A model generated the notes under the pieces. That model was not told the DNA's origin. It searched no databases and saw only the letters and a list, made by a program, of their open reading frames with translations. A stretch of 38,118 nt of DNA, from the NCBI RefSeq assembly GCF_018129085.1, contig NZ_JAAGBB010000053.1:1-38118 (forward strand), in the 5' to 3' direction. Positions within the stretch are counted from its first letter, which is position 1; each line of letters starts with the position of its first letter. Below, in pieces: positions 1 through 7,884 of the stretch. Source of the stretch: Plastoroseomonas hellenica (lineage in GTDB: Bacteria; Pseudomonadota; Alphaproteobacteria; Acetobacterales; Acetobacteraceae). A program made the translations under genes and the position numbers.

Positions 1-554
1 ACCGGCACCAGCCGCTCCTTGCCGCCCTTGCCGCGCACCGCGATCAGCGGCGCCTCCCCCGCACCCGGCCGCAGCGCCGCCGCCGGCAGGGTGACCAGCT
101 CGGAGGCGCGGAGGCCGGAGCAATAGAGCAGTTCCACCGCCGCCGCCGCCACCGGGCCGCGACCACCGGGCAGGCCGGCGGCCGCCTCGATCAGCGCCGT
201 GACCTCCGCCTCCGAGAGCGCCCGCGGCAGCAGGCGCGGCAGCTTCGGCGCGTCCAGCAGCTCGGTCGGATCGTCGGAGCGCACCCCCTCCCGCGCCAGG
301 AACTGGTGGAACTGGCGCAAGGTCGAGAGCCGCCGCGCGCTGGTCCGCGCCGCCAGACCCTGCGCCGCAAGCGAGGCCAGATAGCCCGAGAGCGCCGGGC
401 CATCCGCTTGGTGGAGGGCGAGGCCCCGCGCCGCCGCGAATCGGGCGAAATCGGCGAGGTCGGCGGCATAGGCCGCGAGCGTGTTGCGGGCGGCGCCGCG
501 TTCCGCCGCCAGCATCTCGAGGAACGCCTCGGCGTGGCGCCCGCCCGCGGTCAC
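1..554 (-). CDS. xerD: Site-specific tyrosine recombinase XerD (5' part, cut by window edge)
   Basis: XerD acts with XerC at the dif site to resolve chromosome dimers at the FtsK-linked septum. About 184 codons are present: the N-terminal core-binding (SAM-like) domain (AEAFLEMLAAERGAARNTL, then the LRQFHQFL region) and the start of the catalytic domain, ending just after the catalytic arginine motif YCSGLRASELVTL. The remaining catalytic residues (Lys, HxxR, Tyr) would lie beyond base 1. The likely start is the GTG at 554-552, which overlaps the TGA of the small upstream gene (GTGA), implying translational coupling. The reading frame stays open a little further upstream, so the exact start is not certain. 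Divergent aroK-aroB next to xerD is a familiar alphaproteobacterial arrangement and supports XerD over XerC or a phage integrase. Confidence 0.9.
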   Translation of the reverse strand, partial: MTAGGRHAEAFLEMLAAERGAARNTLAAYAADLADFARFAAARGLALHQADGPALSGYLASLAAQGLAARTSARRLSTLRQFHQFLAREGVRSDDPTELLDAPKLPRLLPRALSEAEVTALIEAAAGLPGGRGPVAAAAVELLYCSGLRASELVTLPAAALRPGAGEAPLIAVRGKGGKERLVP

Positions 555-697
555 CGCGTCTGGAAACGATCGTTCGGCAGGACGCGCTCCACCGGGCGCG
601 GGTCGGCGGAGGGCGGAAAGGCCCCGATCACCAGAGCGCCGGCCACCAGCAGGCCCAGCAGAACGACGAGGATCAGCGCGATGGGATTGCGGAACAT
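551..697 (-). CDS. Small single-span membrane protein upstream of xerD (48 aa)
   Basis: An ATG at 697-695 opens a 48-codon frame: a short positively charged N-terminus (MFRNPI), one strongly hydrophobic helix at about residues 5-27 (ALILVVLLGLLVAGALVIGA), and a polar tail ending NDRFQTR. Its TGA overlaps the GTG start of xerD by the GTGA pattern, so the two genes are probably one transcript. The purine-rich GAGAGG just before the ATG lies in the end of the neighbouring palindrome. I recognise no named family. The hydrophobic profile, the exact 4-nt overlap and the position argue for a real gene, but its function is unknown. Confidence 0.68.
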   Translation of the reverse strand: MFRNPIALILVVLLGLLVAGALVIGAFPPSADPRPVERVLPNDRFQTR

Positions 698-698
698 G

Positions 699-878
699 GG
701 CCTCTCAGAGTCCGTTTGGAAACGGGGCGGCGGCGGGCTGGCGAGGCATTTTTCGTCCCTGTCGTGCCGGGTGACGCAGCCGATGCTGTTTGCATCGGCG
801 AGGAAGCCGGTGCGGCAGGGACGGAAAAGGCACGCCAGGCCGACCCGCCGCCGTTTCCAAGCGGACTCTCAGGGTGCC
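699..878. repeat. Long imperfect palindrome filling the xerD-aroKB intergenic region
   Basis: Bases 703-875 form an inverted repeat centred near 789. Left-arm segments (AGAGTCCGTTTGGAAACGG at 708-726; CGTCCCTGTCGTGCCGG at 754-770) pair with the right arm (CCGTTTCCAAGCGGACTCT at 851-869; CCGGTGCGGCAGGGACGG). The centre is a perfect 8-bp stem, GCCGATGC/GCATCGGC (779-786/792-799). The outer arms also contain a small self-complementary motif, CCGTTT-GG-AAACGG. It has no coding capacity and could be a MITE-like element or a large RNA-forming hairpin. Confidence 0.8.
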
Positions 879-914
879 TCGCGGCCGGGTCGCGGTGTGC
901 TAGCTTGGGCGACC

Positions 915-2624
915 GTGTCGCGCAACCTTGCCTTCGATCTTCTGACGGACGCCGTTCCGTTGCCCGAACCGTCCGGCCCTGCCGCCTTCGGCGCGCCCGG
1001 ACGTTCGATCGTGCTCGTCGGCCTGCCCGGGGCGGGCAAATCCGCCATCGGAAAGCGGCTGGCGCAGCGCCTGGGCCTGCCCTTCCGCGACGCCGACTCC
1101 GAGATCGAGGCAGCGGCCGGCATGCCCATTACGGAAATTTTCGCCCGCTATGGGGAGGCGCATTTCCGCGATGGGGAGCGCCGCGTCATCGCGCGCCTGA
1201 TCTCCGGTCCGCCGATCGTGCTCGCCGCTGGCGGCGGCGCCTATGCCGATGCGCGGACCCGCCGCGCGGTGCGGGACTCCGGCGCCATCGCGCTCTGGCT
1301 GCGCTGCCCGCTGCCGGTGCTCATCCGCCGCGTCGCTGGCCGCGAGCATCGCCCGATGTTCCTGAACGCCGAGCCAACCGAGGTGCTGCGGCACCTGATG
1401 GCGACGCGTCACCCCCTGTTTGCCGAGGCCGACATCACCGTGGACTGCTCCGACGAAAGCCCCGAATACACGACCCGCCGCGTCGCGGAGGCGATCGCCG
1501 CCTGGGTGCCGCCGCAACGCCTGCCGGTCAGGCTCGGCGATCGTGGCTATGACATCCTGGTCGGGCCGGGGCTGCTCGCGCAGGCGGGTGGACTGATCGC
1601 GCCGGCGATCCCGGCCCGGCGCGCCGTGGTGGTCACCGACACGATCGTCGGGCCGCTGCATCTGCCGGCGCTGCGGGCCGGGCTGGCAGCGGCGGGCATC
1701 GCGGTCGCCACCGAGATCGCAGTGCCGGCCGGCGAGGCCAGCAAGGGCATGGCCCGGCTGACCGAGGTGCTGGAGACGATGCTGGCGGCGGGTGTCGACC
1801 GGCGCACCACGGTGATCGCCCTCGGCGGCGGCGTGGTCGGCGACCTCGCGGGCTTCGCCGCCGCGGTCGCGCTGCGCGGCCTGCCTTTCGTGCAGGTGCC
1901 GACGACGCTGCTGGCCCAGGTCGATTCCAGCGTCGGCGGCAAGACCGGCGTGAACCTCGCGGCGGGCAAGAACCTGGCCGGCGCCTTCCACCAGCCGCGC
2001 ATCGTGCTGGCCGACACGGCAACTCTCGCGACCCTGCCGCCACGCGAGCTCCGCGCCGGCTATGCCGAGGTCGCGAAGCACGGGCTGCTGCAGGGCCCAC
2101 TCTGGGATTGGTGCGAGGCGAATGGCCGCGCGGTGGTGGCGGGTGATCACGCCGCGCTGGCGCATGCGGTGATCGAGAGCTGCAAGCTGAAATCCACCGT
2201 CGTCGCGGAGGATGAGCGCGAGGAGAGCGTCGAAGGCGGCCGCGCGCTGCTGAACCTCGGCCACACCTTCGCCCATGCTTTCGAAGCGGAATGCGGCTAT
2301 GGCGGCGAGCTGCTGCATGGGGAGGCGGTGGGCGTCGGCCTCGGCCTCGCCGCGGCGCTCTCGGCCCGGCTCGGGCATTGCAGCCAGGAATTGCCGGGGC
2401 GGGTGATGCAGCATTTGGCGGATTGCGGGATGCCGGCGCGCATCCGCGACCTGCGGCGACGCTTCACGGTCGAAGCGCTGCTCGGGCGCATGGCGAAGGA
2501 CAAGAAGGTGCGCGACGGCGCCATGCGCTTCGTGCTGCTGCGCGGCCCGGGCGATGCCTTCACCAGCGCCGATGTGCCGCGGGAGACGGTCGCGGGCCTG
2601 CTGCGCGACGAGGGAGGAGTCTAG
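915..2624 (+). CDS. aroKB: Bifunctional shikimate kinase / 3-dehydroquinate synthase
   Basis: One frame of 569 residues carries two shikimate-pathway enzymes. Residues about 30-195 are shikimate kinase (EC 2.7.1.71), with a Walker A loop GLPGAGKS near residue 36, the shikimate-binding DADSEIE segment, the GGGA motif and a REHRPMF lid arginine region. Residues about 200-569 are 3-dehydroquinate synthase (EC 4.2.3.4), with the NAD-binding GGGVVGDLAGF, the active-site DSSVGGKTGVN and the metal-binding histidines in NLGHTFAHAFE. The two enzymes are non-consecutive steps of cytosolic chorismate synthesis. A GTG at 915 is chosen because it opens directly onto the family N-terminus; the frame is open far upstream but reads through the palindrome. 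The start has no strong Shine-Dalgarno, and TGCTAGCTT at 898-906 could be a -10 box giving a very short leader. The fusion is also known in other alphaproteobacteria. Confidence 0.93.
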   Translation: MSRNLAFDLLTDAVPLPEPSGPAAFGAPGRSIVLVGLPGAGKSAIGKRLAQRLGLPFRDADSEIEAAAGMPITEIFARYGEAHFRDGERRVIARLISGPPIVLAAGGGAYADARTRRAVRDSGAIALWLRCPLPVLIRRVAGREHRPMFLNAEPTEVLRHLMATRHPLFAEADITVDCSDESPEYTTRRVAEAIAAWVPPQRLPVRLGDRGYDILVGPGLLAQAGGLIAPAIPARRAVVVTDTIVGPLHLPALRAGLAAAGIAVATEIAVPAGEASKGMARLTEVLETMLAAGVDRRTTVIALGGGVVGDLAGFAAAVALRGLPFVQVPTTLLAQVDSSVGGKTGVNLAAGKNLAGAFHQPRIVLADTATLATLPPRELRAGYAEVAKHGLLQGPLWDWCEANGRAVVAGDHAALAHAVIESCKLKSTVVAEDEREESVEGGRALLNLGHTFAHAFEAECGYGGELLHGEAVGVGLGLAAALSARLGHCSQELPGRVMQHLADCGMPARIRDLRRRFTVEALLGRMAKDKKVRDGAMRFVLLRGPGDAFTSADVPRETVAGLLRDEGGV

Positions 2625-2645
2625 TTTTTCATCCACCTTGTTTCG

Positions 2646-2745
2646 CGGCTGCGGTCGGTCGCGCGCGGGGCCGCGTTCGCGGCTCCGGAACATCGCTTCG
2701 CTCGCTTCGCAGGAACCAGGGGCGGCCTGCGGCCGCATCGTTCCC
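2646..2745 (+). repeat. GC-rich palindromic repeat, family A copy 1
   Basis: About 72 bp (2657-2728) match 18365-18436 with roughly eight mismatches. The shared core is GGTCGCGCGCGGGGCCGC, then TTCGCGGC and CATCGCT(T/G)CGCTCGCT. It contains the small palindrome GGCCGCG-TT-CGCGGCT and lies downstream of aroKB. The remainder of 2625-2877 shows no credible gene. Confidence 0.75.
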
Positions 2746-2877
2746 GGACGGCAGCTTCGACCTGGAGGCGGCGACCATCCTCGCGCCGGCCGCATAGGAG
2801 GCTCCCTGGGCATGCTCTGGACCCCCTCGCTGCACTGCGGCATACGGGAGAGTTCAAAGGCATAGCCGGAGGCTCGC

Positions 2878-3510
2878 TTGCCCCTCTCCGCACCCGCCGA
2901 CCGCCAGTTGCTGCATCTGCGCGACATCGAGCTGCGCGGCTATCAGCGCGCCGATGGCCTGTTCGACATCGAAGCCCACCTGACCGACACCAAGAGCTAC
3001 GGCTTTCCGAACGAAGGCCGCGGCTGGATCGAGAAGGGGGAGGCGCTGCACGGCATGTGGATCCGCCTCACCATCGACGACGACATGCTGATCCACGAAT
3101 GCGAGGCGTCGTCAGACTTCACGCCCTACGACATCTGCCCGCAGGCGGCACCGAACTTCGCCCGCCTGGCCGGGCTGAAGATCGGGCCCGGCTTCAACAA
3201 GGCGGTGAAGGAGCGGGTCGGCGGCGTGCTCGGCTGCACCCATCTGCGGGAAGTGCTGGGCCAGGTCGCGACCGTTGCCTTCCAGACCCTCTACCCCGTG
3301 CGCCGCAAGCGGGAGCGGGAGGCGGCGGCCAAGCGGGCGGAGGCGCTGCGCGCGCAGGGGCTGATGCCGGAACAGGCGCCGCCGCAGCCGAACCCGCTGA
3401 TCGGCACCTGCCTCGCCTATGCGCCGGACAGCCCAGTCACCCTGGCCCGCTTCAAGGAATCCGAGCCGTCGCCCCCCGATGGCTTCGGCCTGAAGGAAAC
3501 CCAGGCCTGA
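2878..3510 (+). CDS. DUF2889 domain-containing protein
   Basis: A 210-residue cytosolic protein beginning at TTG 2878, supported by GGAGG at 2868-2872 five bases upstream. It carries the DUF2889 signature: an N-terminal strand region (LHLRDIELRGYQRADGLFDI), HGMWIRLTIDDDMLIHECEA, a segment around YDICPQAAPNFARLAGLKIG, and GCTHLREVLGQVATVAFQTL. The C-terminal third is charged and variable (RRKREREAAAKRAEALRAQG) with a Pro-rich stretch. No enzyme function is established for the family, although the conserved Cys and His residues could bind a ligand. The next gene follows after 2 bases, so the two are probably co-transcribed. Confidence 0.85.
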   Translation: MPLSAPADRQLLHLRDIELRGYQRADGLFDIEAHLTDTKSYGFPNEGRGWIEKGEALHGMWIRLTIDDDMLIHECEASSDFTPYDICPQAAPNFARLAGLKIGPGFNKAVKERVGGVLGCTHLREVLGQVATVAFQTLYPVRRKREREAAAKRAEALRAQGLMPEQAPPQPNPLIGTCLAYAPDSPVTLARFKESEPSPPDGFGLKETQA

Positions 3511-3512
3511 CC

Positions 3513-4682
3513 GTGTCCGCACCGCGCTTTGCCGCCCGCATCGAACGGACCGCCGCGCCACCGATCCCGGCGGTGCGCGCCTGGGCGGCGCGCTATGCCG
3601 GCGCCGCCGGTCCACTGCTCGACATGACCCAGGCGGTGCCGGGTTACCCGGCGCATCCGGAGCTGCTGGCCCGCCTCGGCGCGGCGGCGGCCGATCCGGC
3701 ACAAGCGGGCTACGGCCCGATCGAGGGCGACATGCCGCTGCGCGCGGCGCTGGCCGCCGATATCGCGGGGACCTACGGCGCCGATATCGCCGCCGAGGAG
3801 GTTGTGATCACCGCCGGCTGCAACCTCGCCTTCGCCATGGCGATGGAGACGATCGCCGGTGCCGGCGACGCCGTGCTGCTGCCGACGCCCTGGTACTTCA
3901 ACCACCGCATGGCGCTGGAGATGCTGGGCATCGAAGCGGTGCCGCTGCCGGCGCGCGCCGAGGATGGCTTCGTGCCGGATCCGGCGACCGCCGCGGCGCT
4001 GATCGGCCCGGCGACGCGCGCCATCGTGCTGGTGACGCCGAACAACCCGACCGGCGCCATCTACCCCGCCGCGACCATCGCCGGCTTTGCCGCGCTCTGC
4101 CGGGCGCGCGGGCTCTGGCTGGTGCTGGACGAGACCTATCGCGACTTCCTGCCGGAGGACGCCATCGCGCATGACCTGTTCCGCGACGGTGCCTGGCGGG
4201 ACGGCGTGGTGCAGCTCTATTCCTTCTCGAAATCCTATTGCGTGCCGGGGCACCGGGTCGGCGCGATCCTCGCGGGCCCGGCCTTCCGTGCGCAGCTCGC
4301 CAAGGCGGTCGACACCTTCCAGATCTGCCCGCCCCGCGCCGCGCAGGCAGCGCTCGCCTGGGGCGTGCCGGCGCTGGCCGATTGGCGGGCCGGCAACCGC
4401 GCCATCATGGCCGGACGGGCCGATGCCTTCCGGCGCGCGCTCGCGCCGCTGCAGGATTGGCGCATTGAGAGCATGGGCACCTACTTCGCCTATCTCCGCC
4501 TGCCGGAAGCCGCGCCGGATGCCGAAGCGGCGGCGGAACGCCTCGCGGTGGAACGCGGGTTGCTCTGTTTGCCCGGCAGTTTCTTCGGGCCGGGCCAGGC
4601 ACGCCATATCCGCCTCGCCTTCGCCAATGCCGAGGTTTCCACCATTGCCGGGGTGACGGCGAGACTGGCAGGCTTCGCCTGA
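3513..4682 (+). CDS. Class I/II PLP-dependent aminotransferase
   Basis: A 389-residue fold-type I aminotransferase. Visible motifs are the substrate-loop GYGPIEGDMPLRAALA, the cofactor-binding strand EEVVITAGCNLAFAMAM, the TPNNPTGAIYP turn with the PLP-contacting Asn, LVLDETYRDF with the ring-pairing Asp, and SFSKSYCVPGHRVGAIL with the Schiff-base Lys. The arginine in HIRLAFAN should bind the substrate carboxylate. The GTG at 3513 begins just after the stop of the DUF2889 gene, with AGG at 3503-3505 as a weak ribosome site. The family covers aspartate, aromatic and branched-chain aminotransferases. The sequence alone does not fix the amino donor, and no biosynthetic neighbours help. Confidence 0.9.
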   Translation: MSAPRFAARIERTAAPPIPAVRAWAARYAGAAGPLLDMTQAVPGYPAHPELLARLGAAAADPAQAGYGPIEGDMPLRAALAADIAGTYGADIAAEEVVITAGCNLAFAMAMETIAGAGDAVLLPTPWYFNHRMALEMLGIEAVPLPARAEDGFVPDPATAAALIGPATRAIVLVTPNNPTGAIYPAATIAGFAALCRARGLWLVLDETYRDFLPEDAIAHDLFRDGAWRDGVVQLYSFSKSYCVPGHRVGAILAGPAFRAQLAKAVDTFQICPPRAAQAALAWGVPALADWRAGNRAIMAGRADAFRRALAPLQDWRIESMGTYFAYLRLPEAAPDAEAAAERLAVERGLLCLPGSFFGPGQARHIRLAFANAEVSTIAGVTARLAGFA

Positions 4683-4705
4683 CACTTGGTGCCGGTCGCA
4701 CGCCC

Positions 4706-5527
4706 ATGACCAATTCCGCGCTGCTTCGGCGGCGACTGCTGCTTTGCGTGCCGGCATTGCTGCTGAGCGCCGCCCCGCATGCCGAGGAGGTGGAACCGCA
4801 GCCGGTCGCACTGTCGCCAGAGACCGAGGCCGAAGCCGAGGAGGAGGCCGAGCGCCGCGCCCCAGCGGCGATCGCGACCCCCTGTCCGGTGCGGCTCACG
4901 CCGAATGCCGAACCGGTGACGCTGTCGACGCGCATCGACGGAGCGAGCTTCGTCATCGCCTTCGACGGCGAGGGCGCGCCGGCCGAGCGCATCACCCTGC
5001 CCTCCCGCTACGGCCATGCGCGCATCATCGGGCTGTTGCCGGTGCGCGGGCGCGAGCTGGTGCTGGCCGCCTTCGAAGCGAATACCGGCAGCGGCGAATA
5101 CCAGGAGATGGCCGCGGTGATCGGGCGGGAGGATAGCGGCCTGCTGCGCATCATCGGGCTGGAGACCATCCGCTATCGCCGCACCGGCGCCTGCGACGCC
5201 ATGAACCTGCTGACCGGGCGCTTCACCGCGCAGCCGGACGGCACCGGGCTGCGCTACGACGTCTTCGCGCGCGGCCTCGGCTCCTCCTGCCCATCCCAGC
5301 GTGGCGCCTCCCCCTCCTGGCGCGAGGAATTCGGCACCACGCTGCGCTGGACCGGCACCGGGGTGCTGACCCTGCCGGTGCGGCGCAGCACCGCCGGGCG
5401 CACCCGCATCCGCGTCGAGGCGGCGCGCGCCCGCGCCATCACCTGGCTCCGCGCAGGCGCACGCCGCACCGTCACCTTGGGTGACGTGCGGCTGCTCGGA
5501 TTGATGGATACCCTCGCTGACGCGTAA
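4706..5527 (+). CDS. Exported hypothetical protein
   Basis: A 273-residue protein with a Sec-type signal peptide: basic LLRRR, hydrophobic LLLCVPALLLSAA, and a likely cleavage near APHAEE at about residue 26. It is followed by an acidic linker rich in Glu and Ala (residues about 27-50). The mature part is mostly predicted beta-strand, with three cysteines (near residues 59, 159 and 192) that could form periplasmic disulfides. I recognise no family. The ATG lies 23 bases after the aminotransferase stop, in the same direction. It probably works in the periplasm; nothing more specific can be supported. Confidence 0.75.
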   Translation: MTNSALLRRRLLLCVPALLLSAAPHAEEVEPQPVALSPETEAEAEEEAERRAPAAIATPCPVRLTPNAEPVTLSTRIDGASFVIAFDGEGAPAERITLPSRYGHARIIGLLPVRGRELVLAAFEANTGSGEYQEMAAVIGREDSGLLRIIGLETIRYRRTGACDAMNLLTGRFTAQPDGTGLRYDVFARGLGSSCPSQRGASPSWREEFGTTLRWTGTGVLTLPVRRSTAGRTRIRVEAARARAITWLRAGARRTVTLGDVRLLGLMDTLADA

Positions 5528-5577
5528 TCTATCAATGGCGCCACAGCCGGTCCCACACGACGCGTGAAGAGCACTCA

Positions 5578-5613
5578 GGGCCGCACATGCGGCCCCGCGC
5601 GCGACCGACCGCC
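5578..5613 (-). repeat. Family A repeat, partial copy 2 (inverted)
   Basis: On the minus strand this reads GGCGGTCGGTCGCGCGCGGGGCCGC in pieces, matching copy 1 from 2650 to 2675. It then diverges into a hairpin, GGGCCGC-AT-GCGGCCC on the plus strand. It sits between the convergent ends of the exported hypothetical gene and btuB, and could act as a bidirectional hairpin. Confidence 0.55.
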
Positions 5614-5685
5614 GGCATCACCGCGCCCCGGATGCGCGGAAGGCAAGCGGGCCGGATGGCCCGCGCCCGCCGCCTGAGGGCTCAA

Positions 5686-7728
5686 TCAAAGCGCGATCCT
5701 GACGCCGGCCAGCACGTTGCGGCCCGGCAGGACGTAGCTGTTCACTGGCTCCCAGCGCGAATTGCCGAGGTTTCGGCCTTCGAGGAACAGCGTGGTGTTC
5801 TCCTGCACGCGCCAGCTCGCGGTCAGGTTGGCGACGGTGCCGGAGGGGTTCACGCCGCGGTCGCCGAAGCCGCTGGCGCCGGGATAGACGATGTCGTTCT
5901 GCGCGCCGGTGAAGCGCAGCTCGCCCGTAACAACCACCGGCGTGATCGGCTGCCAGCGGAAGCCAGCGGTGATGGTGTTGGAGGGGCGCCGCAGCAGCCT
6001 GAGATCGGTGTTGTCGTCGAAGGCCTCTGTCACCGTCCAGCCGAAGCGGAGCGTCAGCGCCTCGATCGGCGCCACTTCCAGCCCGAATTCGACGCCATCG
6101 ACGCGCGCGCGGTTGATGTTGCGGGAGGTGCCGGGGAAGGTCGAGAAGTCGTAGACGATCAGGTCCTTGGTGCGGCTCGCGAAATAGGTGGCGGAGAGCT
6201 CCACCTGCCGCACCGGGCGCCAGGCGATGCCCGCTTCCCAGCTCGTGCCCCGCTCCTCCCTGAGGCCAGGATTGCCGACGACGAAGGCGGAGCGGCCGAA
6301 GCGTTCCTCGAGGCTCGGAGCGCGGAAGGCGGTGCCGACTGCCGCGTGCAGGCGAAGGCCGAGGCTCTCGAGCGGCATGACGGCGCCGAGCCGCCAGGTG
6401 GTGGCGCCGCCGTAATCCTCCGCCTCCTCGTGCCGCACCGCCGCCGAGACGTCGAGCAGATGGAAGAGGCGGGCCTCGATGCCGGTGAAGACCGAATAGG
6501 CACCGGCCCGGGCATCGGTCGCGGTGACGCCTTCGCCGCGGGTGCGGCTCGACTGGCGCTCATGGCCGGCACCGAAGGAGAGCACGGCCTGGGTGATGCC
6601 GGGCGCATCCGGCAGCGCGATGCGATTGCCCCAGTCGATCGCGGTGCGGGTGCCGCGGAACAGGCTGTAGGGCGTGAAGGGGAAGGGATCGATCTCGTCC
6701 GGCGCATTGCTCGACCGGCGCCGGAACTCGCTGCGCGACAGGCGGAGGCCGGTGGTCCAGGCGCCGCCGAGCAGCCGCGCCTCGCCGCGCAGCACGCCGA
6801 GCCATTGCCGGTCATTGCCGGTGGCATTGGGGTCCTCGGCGCCGGCGGCGTCGAAGGCGTAGTTGGTCTCGCGCCAGCGCAGCAGGCCTTCGAAGCGGAG
6901 ATTCTCCAGCGCCTGCCAGCCGAGGCGGATGGTGCCGGCGGCGGCGCGGTAGCCGTCACGCTCCCCGGTATGGCCGGCGAGCCGCGGTGCCGAGGCATCG
7001 CTGCCGCGCGTCGAGAAGCCCTGCGCGACGGCCAGGTAGTCGAAGGTGCCGATGGTGCCGGCGATGCCGGCATGGGTGCGGACGGTGCGGTTGCTGCCGC
7101 CCGCGACCTCTCCGAAGGCCGTCACCTGGCGGTCGGCGGGGGCGCGGCGCGTCACCAGGTTGATGGCACCGCCGAGCGCACCCGAGCCATAGAGCGAGGC
7201 GAAGGGGCCGCGCACCACCTCGATGCGCTCGATGTCGCCGAGCAGGTCCTGGCCAAAATCGAAGGCGCCGGCCGGAGCGGAGGCATCGTTCACCGGCACG
7301 CCGTCGATCAGCACCAGCGTGTGGTTGGAATTGGTCCCGCGGGTGAAGATGCTGGTCTGCTGGCCGGGGCCGCCGGTCGCGGCGAGGTTCACGCCGGGGA
7401 TGGCGAAGAGCGCTTCGGCCACCGTCTGGTAACCGCGCTCCTCGATGTCGCGCCGGGTGATCACGGTGACGCCGGCCGGCAGGCGCTCGGGCCCGGCTTC
7501 CGCGCCGGTCGCGGTGACGATGGTCTCCGGCAGGGTGATCGGCCGGGTCTGGCCCGGGGGGGGCGGGATCTGCGCCAGCGTCGGTGCGGCGATGGCGGTG
7601 GACAGGAGCAGGGCAAGAGCAGATCGCCGCAGGGCGGAAACGGCCTGAAGCGCGAATCTGCTCGTCGAACAAAGAAGCGGAACGGTGGAACGCAGCGAAG
7701 CGGGGTGAAAACGTTCTAGCCAGCGCAT
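5686..7728 (-). CDS. btuB: TonB-dependent receptor, BtuB-like (vitamin B12 uptake)
   Basis: A 680-residue outer-membrane receptor. The TonB box lies near LPETIVTATG (about residues 66-75). The plug domain follows, with VTVITRRDIEERGYQTVAEAL, HTLVLIDGVPVND and RIEVVRGPFASLYGSGALGG. The 22-strand barrel ends at the terminal strand RNVLAGVRIAL. Transcription passes through a cobalamin riboswitch in the leader, which makes corrinoid the expected substrate. Start ATG 7728 is preceded by GGAGG eight bases upstream. The signal peptide is odd: residues 4-37 are encoded by a palindromic repeat, and only from ALALLLSTAIAAPTLAQ onward does it look like an ordinary signal sequence. The frame continues upstream of 7728 but only through leader RNA. 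B12 rather than another corrinoid or metallophore is inferred from the riboswitch. Confidence 0.92.
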   Translation of the reverse strand: MRWLERFHPASLRSTVPLLCSTSRFALQAVSALRRSALALLLSTAIAAPTLAQIPPPPGQTRPITLPETIVTATGAEAGPERLPAGVTVITRRDIEERGYQTVAEALFAIPGVNLAATGGPGQQTSIFTRGTNSNHTLVLIDGVPVNDASAPAGAFDFGQDLLGDIERIEVVRGPFASLYGSGALGGAINLVTRRAPADRQVTAFGEVAGGSNRTVRTHAGIAGTIGTFDYLAVAQGFSTRGSDASAPRLAGHTGERDGYRAAAGTIRLGWQALENLRFEGLLRWRETNYAFDAAGAEDPNATGNDRQWLGVLRGEARLLGGAWTTGLRLSRSEFRRRSSNAPDEIDPFPFTPYSLFRGTRTAIDWGNRIALPDAPGITQAVLSFGAGHERQSSRTRGEGVTATDARAGAYSVFTGIEARLFHLLDVSAAVRHEEAEDYGGATTWRLGAVMPLESLGLRLHAAVGTAFRAPSLEERFGRSAFVVGNPGLREERGTSWEAGIAWRPVRQVELSATYFASRTKDLIVYDFSTFPGTSRNINRARVDGVEFGLEVAPIEALTLRFGWTVTEAFDDNTDLRLLRRPSNTITAGFRWQPITPVVVTGELRFTGAQNDIVYPGASGFGDRGVNPSGTVANLTASWRVQENTTLFLEGRNLGNSRWEPVNSYVLPGRNVLAGVRIAL
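7617..7720 (-). repeat. Two-hairpin repeat, family B copy 1, inside the btuB coding region
   Basis: The first half, GAGCAGATCGCCGCAGGGCGG to GAATCTGCTCGTC (7617-7666), is nearly identical to 28937-28986. Its outer ends are self-complementary (GAGCAGAT/ATCTGCTC). The second half, from about 7677 to 7720, is a weaker hairpin flanked by GAACGGT and AACGTTC. The whole element is read in frame as residues 4-37 of BtuB without a stop codon. Confidence 0.8.
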
Positions 7729-7884
7729 CCGGGGATCCTCCGGTGATGCGTTCAAACGACATGCCCGGACGCCGAGGCGCCCGGACGGTGGGCGTCGTTC
7801 CCGCATTCGGAGGCTCGGGCGCAAGCGCCCTCCCCTGGGATCCGTGGCATCGGTGCACCCCGCCCGACACCCGCGAGACAACTC

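Noticed and set aside
699-878. Palindrome as a complete insertion sequence
   Set aside because: No transposase frame within it and no target-site duplication could be seen.
306-914. N-terminal extension of aroKB back to base 306
   Set aside because: The upstream reading runs antisense to xerD and through the palindrome; shikimate kinase homology begins only after about 915.
2810-2865. 17-codon ORF starting ATG 2812 before the DUF2889 gene
   Set aside because: Very short, no ribosome site or recognisable peptide, and it ends just before a well-supported start.
900-2927. A 675-codon minus-strand open frame opposite aroKB
   Set aside because: Shadow of the fused shikimate-pathway gene; no start or domain evidence.
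5587-7719. A 710-codon open frame opposite btuB
   Set aside because: Antisense shadow of the TonB receptor; composition is repetitive and no motif is present.
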